Position numbers and translations under genes: made by a program. From Romanomermis culicivorax (taxonomy: Eukaryota; Nematoda; Enoplea; Mermithida; Mermithidae): a stretch of 64,000 bases of DNA. The DNA lies in contig CAWUHX010000047.1 in the NCBI GenBank assembly GCA_963922205.1, positions 1,472,195 to 1,536,194 on the forward strand, written 5' to 3'. A model generated the notes under the pieces. That model saw nothing but the letters and a program-made list of their open reading frames with translations. It searched no databases and was not told the origin of the DNA. Positions 11,342 to 21,052 of the stretch are shown piece by piece (position 1 is the stretch's first letter; the number at the start of each line of letters is the position of its first letter).

Positions 11342-11387
11342 AGCCGCCTGACGGGTGAAAAACGTAAATTTTGGTGTAAATTTGCAG

Positions 11388-14300
11388 ACACCGTTTGTAA
11401 ATATTTTGTTTGTAATAAATTGGGCCTTCGTGACACTACTGTTCTTAGGACTGAGCTCTGCAACACATGCTACTCAATACCAATTTTGTGGTCTTTCAAG
11501 AAGCGGTCATCCACTTGAGTTACCTCAAAAAGTTGAATGCAAACCACCAAAATCTTCGTGGAGTCCACGACGCATGAATGTTACAGTATATGTACCTATT
11601 TCTGATCCAATCACGACTAAAGCATGGAAATGTACCTTGCGGAATCGTAAGGTATGCACAAACACTGGTTTTTTCGGATCTAGGGGCATTACTGCGGACG
11701 TCATTACTACTCAGCACCTCGCGCCTGCGGCGTGTACACTAGCACATCGCACAAAGGTGTTTGGTTTACAAGAGCTCGTGGAAATACGTCCTGGCTTTTA
11801 TAGCACTAACCAAACACTGGAGGTGATGTACTCGTGGTGCTGCAATGACGTCTGCAAGACAGTGACTAACCTTTTCATCGAGGAGGGACAGGTCGCTTCG
11901 TGGGATGGCACTACAGCTCTAAGTACCTTAGGAGATGTAGGTGGATGCAGTCCCACTGCAGGTCAATGCACTACTCTAGACGGGGTAATTGTTTGGCCTG
12001 CCACAAACTTTACAGCACAGTGCCATTATCGGCCACAAGGTAATTACACTGCGTCTGTATCAGGGAACCACATCATCATCGATGATTTGCAGGTTGCCCT
12101 GAAGATCCCGGGAAACTCTCGTGTGTTTCGACTGTGTCCTGACCTCCGGTTGAATACAGTACGAACGGATCAGGGTCTTCTTCTACGCATCCACGGAAGA
12201 TTTAATTTGACCCAGAGGTTATTCAGATTGGCAAAGGACTCCGTCCCTGACCCCGTCAATGCCAAACTGAATTACCTGGCTCAGCAGATCAAAGAGTCAG
12301 AAATTAACAATTTTCTATTCATGTGGCTAGAGTTGTGTTCTCACGCTCAACGCTACCTTGATCTGACTTGGCAGTTGCTTCGTTTTGACCCTACACTAGG
12401 AGCCCGGGCATTCCTTCAGAGGAATGACCTGACGGCGGAATTTACGGGTGAAGCACTGACAATATGGCCGTGTCAAAAGGTCAACGCCACTTATGTCTAT
12501 CATTCATACCGAGTGGGAGACACCTGTTACAAGTATCTACCCGTACAGGTTGGCGGTACCATTTATTTTGCCACCCCCGGTGGCCCAGATCTCACTAAAT
12601 TCAGTCCAAAGGTGCCCTGTGACCACCACTTTACAGGGATTTTCCGAAATCGCTCTGGCTGGTTTACTGAATCTGGCACGGTCCATGTGAGCCATATTCC
12701 GCTGGAGCTGTTCTGGAAACAGCGCTTCAACGTCACTCACTTTGACGCTCCTGCGCTCTTTTATGATCAGTTGGCAATGACCCCTTCTAGTTTTGCTTTC
12801 TTTAAACAGTACGTTTACAAGACTGAGCAAATTGAAGCGGTCTTGAACCGGTTGGTAAACTATACGGCTGGTTTATCCCTACAACCAGATACCCTGTATC
12901 AGGCGGTTGCAGGGGTAGGGACTGACATCAGAGCCTCACTGGAAGGTGTTGGTCTGGCAGCAAACCATGTGATTACTGGTCAGCAGCACAACCTCATGCA
13001 GGGCTTACAGTCTCTTTTGAGCGGACCAGTGCAGCTAATCTTTAACACACTTGTTGCCCTGGCAGTACTGGCCGGTACAGGATTCCTCATCTACGTCGGG
13101 ATCTCCTATTACCTCAGTTACCGCCTGCGCAAAAGACAGGTTCGGTTTGTTAGCCAATACTCTCCGTTGAACCTCCTCCGGAAAGTTCAGCGTTGGGTAG
13201 GTTTTCATTACGTACAGAACGATGTGCCAACCCAGTTAGACAGGATCACCCCGTGTTTTGTTGTACTGGTTGACCACAAGGAAACTCCAGCTTTCCTTGA
13301 TACTGGTTGTCCACGGACTATCATTAGTCAGCGCCTTCACCAAGCGCTGATCAAAGAAAGTCCGAAGGCGGCGATGGCCTTCCAGCAACATCACGACTTT
13401 AATCCATTGATGAGTATCAATGGTAAAGCTGTCCATACTCTCCTTTCAGGACCGTATGAGATAATGTTGCCGGGAACCCGTCAGCCACACACACGAGTGG
13501 ATATACATCTCCATGTGTGTAAAACTACGTCTCCTTTCTGGGCACCGGTCGATCTGATTCTTGGATTGGACTTTATAGAACAATTCCAGAATATTACGTT
13601 TGACTACCAACAACATGTCTGTCGATTAAACGCGGTAGAACTGCCACTTCTGTTGACAGCAGCTGAGATTGACCAGATCGAACCCTGGTGGGAGAACACA
13701 CGTTCACTGTCAAGGGCTTCCCACAGGCCCGGGTCTCGATCAAGATCAAGGACTTCGTCCCTTTCTCGGCCACACTCGCGAGCTTCCTCCATTGCCTCAT
13801 CCCGTGGGTCAACCAGAGGAAGTAGGACCTCTTCTAGACGGGCTAGTGGCCATTCCATGGCCAGGTCAGGGTCAAACTGTCCTCGACCCCCGCCTGGAAA
13901 TTCTCCAGTTACACTAGAGAAAGGCTGTTTTCGCGAGCCTAGTGACTCTGATGCACCTGCATCTCCTGTACTAGAGGTGCCACCACTCTCTGATGTTGAG
14001 GTTGAATCACTAGGAGCTACTCAGAGCTCAGGAGAGAGATCAGATCATGTACTCACTGTTCAGGTCCATCCAACTCCTAAGGCCAATCCGGAAACATCGG
14101 TTGGTTATGCTCTGGTAGGTTTACTCAGACGCACTGGCTTACCCATACCGAGGCGAACCAATGCGCCAGAGTCGAGCTTTGATGACTCTGTACCTGACCC
14201 AGGTCATGTAGTATCAGCTTTCTACCCCACTGAAATGAGGACCCCTCATATCAAGGTTCTACTGAACAATTGGGTAGAAGCCAAAGCTCTAATTGATACA

Positions 14301-17300
14301 GGGGCAGTTTTCTCGCTCCTGGATCACAAGTTGGCGGTCCAGTTACCCGACTTGGTACTCACAGAGACTAGGGCTCGCCCCATAGCAGCCAATGGGTCCC
14401 CGATTCTACTGCTAGGCTCTGCCTATGTCACGGTGACAGTGGCTGATGTCTCTGAATGGATTCAAGTCCAGGTTCAAGAGAATTGTTCAGCTGAACTAGT
14501 CTTGGGGACGAACTTCCTCGGACGTTTCAATTGCGTCAGCTTGAGCTGGGAGAAATCCTTTCTCCAGTTCAAGGAACTTCGAGTTCCGTGTGAAGGCCTC
14601 ATCCACAATCCACCTTCTGCTCGTGGGGCACTACCCTTGCAGGAGTTGATTGTCCTTGAGCCTCGCTCGCTAACACAATTCACTGCACCCGTACCTTCAA
14701 TATATGCAACTGTGCCCGAAGTAGCTTTCTTCCCTAAGCCTCTTTTGGGTCAGCAACGTAATGTATACTTTGCTGGTACTGTGAGTACTGTGACCAATGG
14801 TCGCATACCCATACAGGTAGTTAACCCCAGTACACAGGCGGTGGTTCTCTACCCACACACGACCATCGGTCATGTACAGATGCATACTGATTCCTCACAG
14901 GGATCGGCGGTCAAGTCTGATACCATTCTTGACCGTAAGTGGGTTGAAGCCAATGCTGTGATATCTTCAGATATCTCCTCACAGGATAAAACAGCGTTGC
15001 TCGACCTGCTGGTCGCATTTACTGACCTCTATGCTGTTGATGAAAAGGACACAGGTTCCACTGACCTCGTGCACCATGAGATCAGCACGGGTGACGCTCG
15101 CCCAGTCCGCCGTTTCCCTTACCGCACCGCGCCCAAGGAAAAGGATCTCATCATACAAGAGGTCAAAGGGCTCCAAGAAAAAGGTATTATCCGGCCTAGC
15201 ACTTCCCCCTGGGCTACTAACACCGTCTTGGTTCGCAAGAAAAATGGGTCACACCGGATGTGTGTTGATTTTCGTGGTCTTAACGAGGTCACGAAAAAGG
15301 ATGTCTATCCTCTCCCACGGATTGATGATATCCTAGACACACTCAAGGGTATGAAATACTTTACTACCCTTGACCAGGCTAACGCCTACTGGTCCATACC
15401 TATTGCCAAGGCAGACAAAGAAAAAACGGCGTTTAATACACCTATTGGACTTTACCAGTTCAACTATCTGCCTTTTGGTCTCTGCAATGCCCCTGGGACG
15501 TTTCAACGCCTCATGGATCTGCTTCTTACAGGACTGCAGTGGCGCACTGCACTGACCTATCTCGATGACATCTTGGTGTTCGGGAACTCTCACATCCAGA
15601 TGCTTGAGCGCCTGACGGATGTGTTCATGCGTCTCCGTCAGGGTGGAATGAAGCTCAGACTGAGCAAGTGCAAGTTTTCGCACTCTGAGGTAGAATATCT
15701 CGGGTACCGCATCTCACAGAAAGGTCTCGAACCAGACAAAGTCAAATTGGCTGCCATCCAGGATCTACCCATTCCACAAAACGCTAAAGACATCAAGTCT
15801 TTTCTTGGTCTTGTGTCTTATTATAGGCGTTTCATCCCTGGTTGCGCTCGGCTCAGCGAGCCGCTGACCAAGCTCTTACGGAAGGAAGTTACCTTCCAGT
15901 GGTCAAAACCTCAGCAATCGGCGTTCGACGAACTCCGAAGGCTGTTGTTGAACCCTCCTGTCCTGCGCCATCCGGACTTTACGAAATCGTTTATCCTTCA
16001 AACTGATGCAAGTATTTCGGGGATAGGAGCAGTTCTAAGCCAGTTGGACGAAAATGGATACGACCATCCTGTTGCATACGCCAGTAGAGGGTTAACAGCA
16101 GCTGAGAAAAACTACACTATTACGGAGTTGGAGACTCTCGCTGTTGTCCATTTCGTCAAGCACTTTCGGCCTTACCTCTTTCAACATGAGGTGGTCGTTC
16201 AGACCGACCACACTGCTGTTAAAGCTGTGTTGGAAAAACCGAACCCTTCGTCCCGGATAGCTCGGTGGGGCCTCGCGTTAGCTGAATTCAAACTGACTAT
16301 TCAGCCGCGAAAAGGTCGGTCTAATGGTAATGCTGACGCATTATCACCCCTTCCTGATCCTAATTCCCTTGCCGGGGAGAGTATTGACGATATTCCCCTA
16401 TACAGACCCGAGGGAGAAGTTATGATGATCTCCGATGGTGCGCAGCGCCTGGCGAACTCATCCCAAAGGACCACCAATGGTGCGCAGCACCTGGCCAGGT
16501 CTGAGTCTTATGCAGAGATATCACAGGATGCGCAGCACCATGACCTTCTCACAACTCAATTCGAGGATCCGGAATTAGCTTCCATTCTCAGGTCACTAAA
16601 ACCCTACGGTGATCAGAATGATGTTAATGGCTACCACCTGTTGGATAACATCCTTCAGAAGTGGACAGGCGAGTCCAACAAGATTGTTGTCCCTCGTTCA
16701 ATGGTTACTACCATTATTGAGGCTCATCATAACAACATTCTTGCTGGACACTTTGGTGCAAAACGTACCGCGAGGCTTATAGCCCGCAGGTACCACTGGC
16801 CTTCCCTCAGTGCAAACGTCAAGTCCTTTTGTCAGCGGTGTGATCTTTGCCAACGGAATAAGCCTGCGAGACAAAAGACCCGTGCAACTCTGAAACCCAT
16901 TTCCATTACGGGACCGTTTCATCGAGTCGGTGTCGACTGTATGGGACCAATGACCACTAGTGAAAACGGAAACCGATTTATTGTAGTTTTCATAGACTAC
17001 TTTACTAAATGGGTTGAAGCTTTCGCTACTTCAGACATCACTGCGCAAACTATAGCTCGACTTTTTGTTACTCAAATTGTCTGCAGACATGGGGCACCGC
17101 AGATTCTTCAGTCTGATCGTGGTACTGATTTCACGTCCAAACTGATGACTGAAATCACTGCCATTTGTTCAACTAAGAAAATCCACTCCACCGCTTATCA
17201 TCCCATGACAAATGGAGAAGTGGAAAGAGCTAACCAAACGCTAGCCACACGGTTACGCATGTATGTCCACCAAGGTCATACTGATTGGGATGAACACCTG

Positions 17301-17894
17301 CCGTACTCTGTGTTCGCTGTCAACATTAGCATGAATGAGTCCACAGGGTATTCACCCTTTGAGCTCATGTATGGTCGGACGCCCATGCTACCTGTTGATG
17401 CAGCACTCTCATTCAATCCTCCGGCCCATATCATAGATGTTTCTACTTATGATATGGAGGTCAAACGGCATTTTACAAATGCCTTGACCTTGATCCAGAG
17501 CAGAATTGAGAGATCACAGGCGGCTTATGCTAGGTCCTACGACCGCATGGCACGAGATGTCTCATACAAGGTTGGGGATCAAGTGCTCAAACTGCGCACT
17601 ACTGGAAAACGTGGTCTAACGCCCAAATTATTGCCCATTTATGATGGCCCGTACTTTGTCACGAATGTGGCTTATCCTAATGTCACCATTCGACTTGAGG
17701 CTGATCAAGAAGATACTGTGCATGTCAATCAGCTTCGACGCTACGTGTCACCAGCTCAGCCTACAGAAGAAGAGGAGATACCTTCCACTTCCCAGGTCAT
17801 CGAGACGGCACCTTTGTTGATCCCGTCAACAAATAGAGATTTTACACAAGATCTCATTGACCCACATCTTGATGCAGAGGTCGCCAACCTGTAA
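11388..17894 (+). CDS. pol: Envelope-like glycoprotein fused upstream of PR1-PR2-RT-RNaseH-integrase
   Basis: The open frame starts at a GTG (11355) with no ATG until about residue 74, and a 3' splice site (AAATTTGCAG) ends at 11387. The protein is therefore probably made from a spliced RNA (inference). Numbering is from 11355. Residues ~15-40: signal-like hydrophobic segment. ~40-560: Cys-rich ectodomain with about ten N-X-S/T sites. ~561-588: membrane anchor. 649-651: LDTG with ILGLDF at ~734 (retropepsin-like 1). ~782-850: Ser/Arg-rich linker. 981-983: IDTGA with LVLGTNF at ~1048 (retropepsin-like 2). RT active site YLDD at 1402-1405. RNase H TDAS at ~1550. Three short DGAQ/NGAQ/DAQ repeats at ~1695. 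Integrase HHCC at ~1790-1833, catalytic D1861, D1921 and E1957 (35 residues between the last two), then a GPY/F-type C terminus. No stop interrupts the 2179 codons. The envelope family is not identified; order gag-env-pol is atypical. Confidence 0.85.
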   Translation, partial: TPFVNILFVINWAFVTLLFLGLSSATHATQYQFCGLSRSGHPLELPQKVECKPPKSSWSPRRMNVTVYVPISDPITTKAWKCTLRNRKVCTNTGFFGSRGITADVITTQHLAPAACTLAHRTKVFGLQELVEIRPGFYSTNQTLEVMYSWCCNDVCKTVTNLFIEEGQVASWDGTTALSTLGDVGGCSPTAGQCTTLDGVIVWPATNFTAQCHYRPQGNYTASVSGNHIIIDDLQVALKIPGNSRVFRLCPDLRLNTVRTDQGLLLRIHGRFNLTQRLFRLAKDSVPDPVNAKLNYLAQQIKESEINNFLFMWLELCSHAQRYLDLTWQLLRFDPTLGARAFLQRNDLTAEFTGEALTIWPCQKVNATYVYHSYRVGDTCYKYLPVQVGGTIYFATPGGPDLTKFSPKVPCDHHFTGIFRNRSGWFTESGTVHVSHIPLELFWKQRFNVTHFDAPALFYDQLAMTPSSFAFFKQYVYKTEQIEAVLNRLVNYTAGLSLQPDTLYQAVAGVGTDIRASLEGVGLAANHVITGQQHNLMQGLQSLLSGPVQLIFNTLVALAVLAGTGFLIYVGISYYLSYRLRKRQVRFVSQYSPLNLLRKVQRWVGFHYVQNDVPTQLDRITPCFVVLVDHKETPAFLDTGCPRTIISQRLHQALIKESPKAAMAFQQHHDFNPLMSINGKAVHTLLSGPYEIMLPGTRQPHTRVDIHLHVCKTTSPFWAPVDLILGLDFIEQFQNITFDYQQHVCRLNAVELPLLLTAAEIDQIEPWWENTRSLSRASHRPGSRSRSRTSSLSRPHSRASSIASSRGSTRGSRTSSRRASGHSMARSGSNCPRPPPGNSPVTLEKGCFREPSDSDAPASPVLEVPPLSDVEVESLGATQSSGERSDHVLTVQVHPTPKANPETSVGYALVGLLRRTGLPIPRRTNAPESSFDDSVPDPGHVVSAFYPTEMRTPHIKVLLNNWVEAKALIDTGAVFSLLDHKLAVQLPDLVLTETRARPIAANGSPILLLGSAYVTVTVADVSEWIQVQVQENCSAELVLGTNFLGRFNCVSLSWEKSFLQFKELRVPCEGLIHNPPSARGALPLQELIVLEPRSLTQFTAPVPSIYATVPEVAFFPKPLLGQQRNVYFAGTVSTVTNGRIPIQVVNPSTQAVVLYPHTTIGHVQMHTDSSQGSAVKSDTILDRKWVEANAVISSDISSQDKTALLDLLVAFTDLYAVDEKDTGSTDLVHHEISTGDARPVRRFPYRTAPKEKDLIIQEVKGLQEKGIIRPSTSPWATNTVLVRKKNGSHRMCVDFRGLNEVTKKDVYPLPRIDDILDTLKGMKYFTTLDQANAYWSIPIAKADKEKTAFNTPIGLYQFNYLPFGLCNAPGTFQRLMDLLLTGLQWRTALTYLDDILVFGNSHIQMLERLTDVFMRLRQGGMKLRLSKCKFSHSEVEYLGYRISQKGLEPDKVKLAAIQDLPIPQNAKDIKSFLGLVSYYRRFIPGCARLSEPLTKLLRKEVTFQWSKPQQSAFDELRRLLLNPPVLRHPDFTKSFILQTDASISGIGAVLSQLDENGYDHPVAYASRGLTAAEKNYTITELETLAVVHFVKHFRPYLFQHEVVVQTDHTAVKAVLEKPNPSSRIARWGLALAEFKLTIQPRKGRSNGNADALSPLPDPNSLAGESIDDIPLYRPEGEVMMISDGAQRLANSSQRTTNGAQHLARSESYAEISQDAQHHDLLTTQFEDPELASILRSLKPYGDQNDVNGYHLLDNILQKWTGESNKIVVPRSMVTTIIEAHHNNILAGHFGAKRTARLIARRYHWPSLSANVKSFCQRCDLCQRNKPARQKTRATLKPISITGPFHRVGVDCMGPMTTSENGNRFIVVFIDYFTKWVEAFATSDITAQTIARLFVTQIVCRHGAPQILQSDRGTDFTSKLMTEITAICSTKKIHSTAYHPMTNGEVERANQTLATRLRMYVHQGHTDWDEHLPYSVFAVNISMNESTGYSPFELMYGRTPMLPVDAALSFNPPAHIIDVSTYDMEVKRHFTNALTLIQSRIERSQAAYARSYDRMARDVSYKVGDQVLKLRTTGKRGLTPKLLPIYDGPYFVTNVAYPNVTIRLEADQEDTVHVNQLRRYVSPAQPTEEEEIPSTSQVIETAPLLIPSTNRDFTQDLIDPHLDAEVANL

Positions 17895-18355
17895 TCAAGT
17901 AGCTCTTCTCTTCTTTACTTACGGACGGGGTCATCCTTTTTTCGAAGGACCGCCGTGCCCCCACAGAATATCCACTTCTGTTCCAAGCTGGAATAGCAGT
18001 GTAAAGAAGAGAATGAGCAGCGATCAATGCATCTAAACTAGGGTATTGCCTCACATTGCAGGCGCATCCATGTGATAGCCTATACCTCGCCTCTAAAATT
18101 TTTCTTTTAGTCTCGTTTCAGATTTCACAAATCAACCGACAATTGGCAACTTCACCGAAGGGATCAAATGACGTCAGCAACTTCACGCATCTCCAATGGA
18201 CGTCAGCAACTCCACGCAACATTGACACAATTCCACAAACCAGAACATACCGAAAAACCACTGAACCAGCAACCGCTCGCAGCCACCCTCACCTGAAGGT
18301 TTGACCATCGCAGACGAGCACAAGGACGAGGACGCCCTTTTTCGAAGGACTGCCG
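17895..18355 (+). other. 3' untranslated segment before the 3' LTR
   Basis: No gene. Two further TGACGTCAGCAAC/GGACGTCAGCAAC motifs sit at 18169 and 18198, matching the leader array. TTTTTTCGAAGGACCGCCGTG at about 17938 is repeated, with one change, immediately before the 3' LTR (~18338), so the region contains a duplicated pre-LTR sequence. Confidence 0.7.
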
Positions 18356-19787
18356 TGTCACGTGCCGACGGATTTTGTCGAATGTCATGTGATTCACATC
18401 ACAATTTTTCATTATGTTTTTCCTTATGTTTTGTGTTACAGTAATTTACATCAATTTTGCGTTTCGTTTTTATACTTTTTACATGCAATTTATGTGTGTA
18501 CTTTTTATGTTTATTTTTGTTGCTTTCGCGCACATTTATTTCCGTTTCGATTTATTATTTTCAATCACACAGGTAGACTACGGTATGTACCCGCTAGTCA
18601 AGAATGTCCATTAGAGATAAGCTCTCCGAGCTCATCGCTGTAATTAGAGCACAACGTGCACTTCTTATCAGTAAAAACTAGCGACATTTCACAACGTGAA
18701 ACGACTAGTTGAAATTCTCACTAGTGACGTTCCTATGTTAAGCATGGAGAGTGAAAAATCGCCCCAATGCTTAACGTTGTGAACTGGAAAATGTCTATGT
18801 GATCATAGGCATCTTCTGCAACGATTTCCGCTGCAGAAGTTAGCTTGGGGGAGTGTTAACTCTGCCCAAGGCATACTGTAGTTTATGAAGCCCTTTAAAA
18901 GGGCATGTTTTGTCTTTTTTACGCACTCTCTTTGAGCCTAACTGGTTTTTCGTCATTTAGCTTCACGTCGCGTCCGCCGTCGATATTTTTATTATATTTT
19001 TATTGTTGTCAACCGCGTTGCCGTCACACGTCGAATAAATTACCATATTCGGACCCCGACCTACACATACATACATCGCCTACAGTAACCCGACCGTAGG
19101 AACCCGTCCCCGTCGCCGTTAATTGTAGAGACCCGTCGTCCCTCGCCGAGGAAACGTTAGTGATCGCCGCCTGCCGTTTAGCAGCCGCCGAATCCCCCCG
19201 CCGAATCACTCGGAGTTCGTTCCCACATCGCCGTCCGTAGGACCCCGCGTTTGACCCCGAACCCGTCGCCCAGCGCCGAGTAATTTGAGAAGAGGTGCCG
19301 TAAGTCTTCTCACGGGTTATTGTTATTGAGGGTATATTTGTGGGAGTCTCCCCCTAAGCTAGTTTTCCCTCGGAAGGACCCTCAGTTAAGAAAGCCCTCA
19401 GACCCTTAAGGTCAGGGCCAATAAAGGGGATTTAGGTTAACAATCGGGTCAACTACAGTAAGCCATTCTCCGAATGGCACCGTCCCCCATTCCGTAGAAT
19501 GAGGATTAGGGATTGACACCCCCGACCCGGCCGCGTTGTCCATTATTCTACAGCATTAACCCCAGGACAAGGCCGAGGTACACCATAGGTTTACCTGTGG
19601 TAGTATCAGCTGGGTTGGGTTCCCGAAGTAGATAAACCATAACGGAGCCATTCAACGGGGTCACAGCATGCCACTTCCAGTGACATGGCCATATTACCTA
19701 TGGGATATGGCATGGGTTTCCCATTAATGTGACTGATCACCACTTCGTTTAATGTGACATGGCTCCCAATTTCTACTTAATGTGACA
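18356..19787 (+). repeat. 3' LTR
   Basis: Second copy of the LTR, same length and ends as the 5' copy. Small differences include a C4/C5 homopolymer change near 19350, a GTCCCCTAC/GTCAACTAC change near 19448 and scattered transitions. It ends at GTGACA (19787), followed directly by the CTTG target duplication. No clean polypurine tract is visible just upstream of 18356, where the sequence is GGACTGCCG. Confidence 0.96.
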
Positions 19788-20658
19788 CTTGCCAAGTGCT
19801 TGTGACCTGCTTGCCAAGCACTTTTGAATTGCTTGCCAAGTGCTTGTGAGTCGCTTGTCAAGCACTTGCAGCTGTGAGTGTGAATGTCAGTTAGAATATA
19901 TTTATGAAGGCAATTATTTATTGGAAGTCTGTCGGTGTACTTTGAGAACGTTCATAACATGCGGCTACAGCAGACATTTTTTGTTTTCGACTTTTTTCGA
20001 AGAGAAAAATGTATCATACGTTTTTCAAAATTGCTGTACATGCATAAAAACGGAATAAAGTAAACTTTTTGTTAAAATTTTCTTAATAATTAATTACAGT
20101 GAAAAAGCTAGTGCTATTTTATATTTTTGAAATTTTCTGCTAAAATAAATTGGACTAAAAATTTGTGAGCATGCCCAACCAGCCTGTTACAATTCTTTTA
20201 GAAAAAATTCCACCAGACAGGGTCTGCCAAAAATTTTGACTACAATGCTGTTGTCATTTTTCCGATTTATAAGCATTTTATGAAAACCTTACTGTAGCAG
20301 ACCGATTGTTTCATATCATCAACATATTTCACGTTTACAGTAATCCATTTCAATGTATCCCTTCTGAGGAATTCTTTTGTCGGAAAACGCAAGGGCGTCC
20401 CTAAACGTGAAGAATAAGGTCGTAAAAGAGTGTCTGTTGTGCATTGCTTGTGGACTGCTTGTGAAACGCTTGCGGATTACTAGTGCAATGCTTGTAGAGT
20501 GCTTGTGGAGTGCTTGTGAAATGCTTGTGGGTCGCTTGCACAAGCGCTTGCGGGTTGCTTGGCAAGCGCTTGTGAGTTGCTCGTGGCAAGCAACAAAATG
20601 ACAAGTAATCCACAAGCACTTGGCAAGCACGTCGCTTGCCAAGCGCTTGTGGACATGC
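19788..20658. repeat. Right half of the split MITE with GCTTGTGG-type minisatellite
   Basis: Degenerate ~10-bp units (GCTTGTGAGT, GCTTGTGGAC, GCTTGCCAAGC) occur at 19788-19870 and 20440-20655, separated by about 550 bp of AT-rich sequence without genes. Units appear in both orientations (CTTGTGG and CCACAAG), so strong local self-pairing is expected. Confidence 0.75.
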
Positions 20659-20684
20659 CACGTTACTTGTGATCTGGACTGTAC

Positions 20685-21008
20685 ACGGCCGCCTTTTCTT
20701 GCAGATAGACTTTACGTAGCAGTTAGGAAAACAACTTGAAAAAAGAAAGTGAGTAAACAAAGTTTCACTATAAATTTTACTCAAAGTTGAAGTCAGTTGA
20801 GCATGCCCACAAAATTGCAGCGCATTAAGATTTTTAGCAGAAAATCGACGAATATGAAATAGTGCTAGCTTCCCACTCTAAGCGTTTCAATAAAAACAAA
20901 CTATAGATGTCCCTACTTTGTGCATGTTAAAACCTAGCTCATGCTATTGTAGCACGTATACCAAGCAGCTAGACTTCAAGAATGATAAGGAATAAATCAC
21001 AGTCGAAA
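20685..21008. other. Intergenic, nothing recognised
   Basis: AT-rich sequence between the MITE end and the NOP53 polyadenylation signal. No repeat or open frame stands out. Confidence 0.5.
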
Positions 21009-21009
21009 C

Positions 21010-21015
21010 TTTATT
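21010..21015 (-). terminator. Polyadenylation signal of the NOP53-like gene
   Basis: AATAAA on the minus strand about 38 bases past the NOP53 stop codon at 21053-21055, a normal distance for a short 3' UTR. Confidence 0.7.
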
Positions 21016-21052
21016 GTTCCATAAAGATATACATATAGACTAATGTGTTGAA

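Larger units (their letters stand above)
3502..19787 (+). mobile_element. Complete Ty3/gypsy-type LTR retroelement with env, 16,286 bp
   Basis: Two 1432-bp LTRs (3502-4933 and 18356-19787) start TGTCAC and end GTGACA. They are flanked by a perfect 4-bp target duplication CTTG (3498-3501 and 19788-19791), the size usual for Ty3/gypsy. Internal order on the plus strand is a long leader, gag with an intron, then one large frame holding an envelope-like domain, two retropepsin-like domains, RT, RNase H and integrase. I counted roughly two dozen differences between the LTRs by eye, so the insertion is fairly recent but not new. It landed inside the GCTTGTGG repeat of a MITE. Confidence 0.95.
3323..20681. 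mobile_element. Tc1/mariner-like MITE split by the LTR element
   Basis: An inverted terminal repeat of about 24 bp starting CAGTCCAGATCACAAGTAAC is at 3323 and its reverse complement ends at 20681. Both ends are bordered by TA (3321-3322 and 20682-20683). CAGT-type ends plus a TA duplication fit Tc1/mariner (family knowledge). Removing the LTR element and one TSD leaves a ~1.07-kb element. The arms are built of degenerate GCTTGTGG(A/G)T-type minisatellite units and contain no transposase, so it is non-autonomous. The middle is AT-rich. Confidence 0.65.

Noticed and set aside
10660..11351. Continuation of the nucleocapsid frame past the intron
   Set aside because: Although open, it is R/S/P-rich without structure, while the alternative frame reached by splicing is protein-like.
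20319..20784. Coding frames through the right MITE minisatellite
   Set aside because: Reading through GCTTGTGG-type units in any frame yields periodic peptides; they have no other support.
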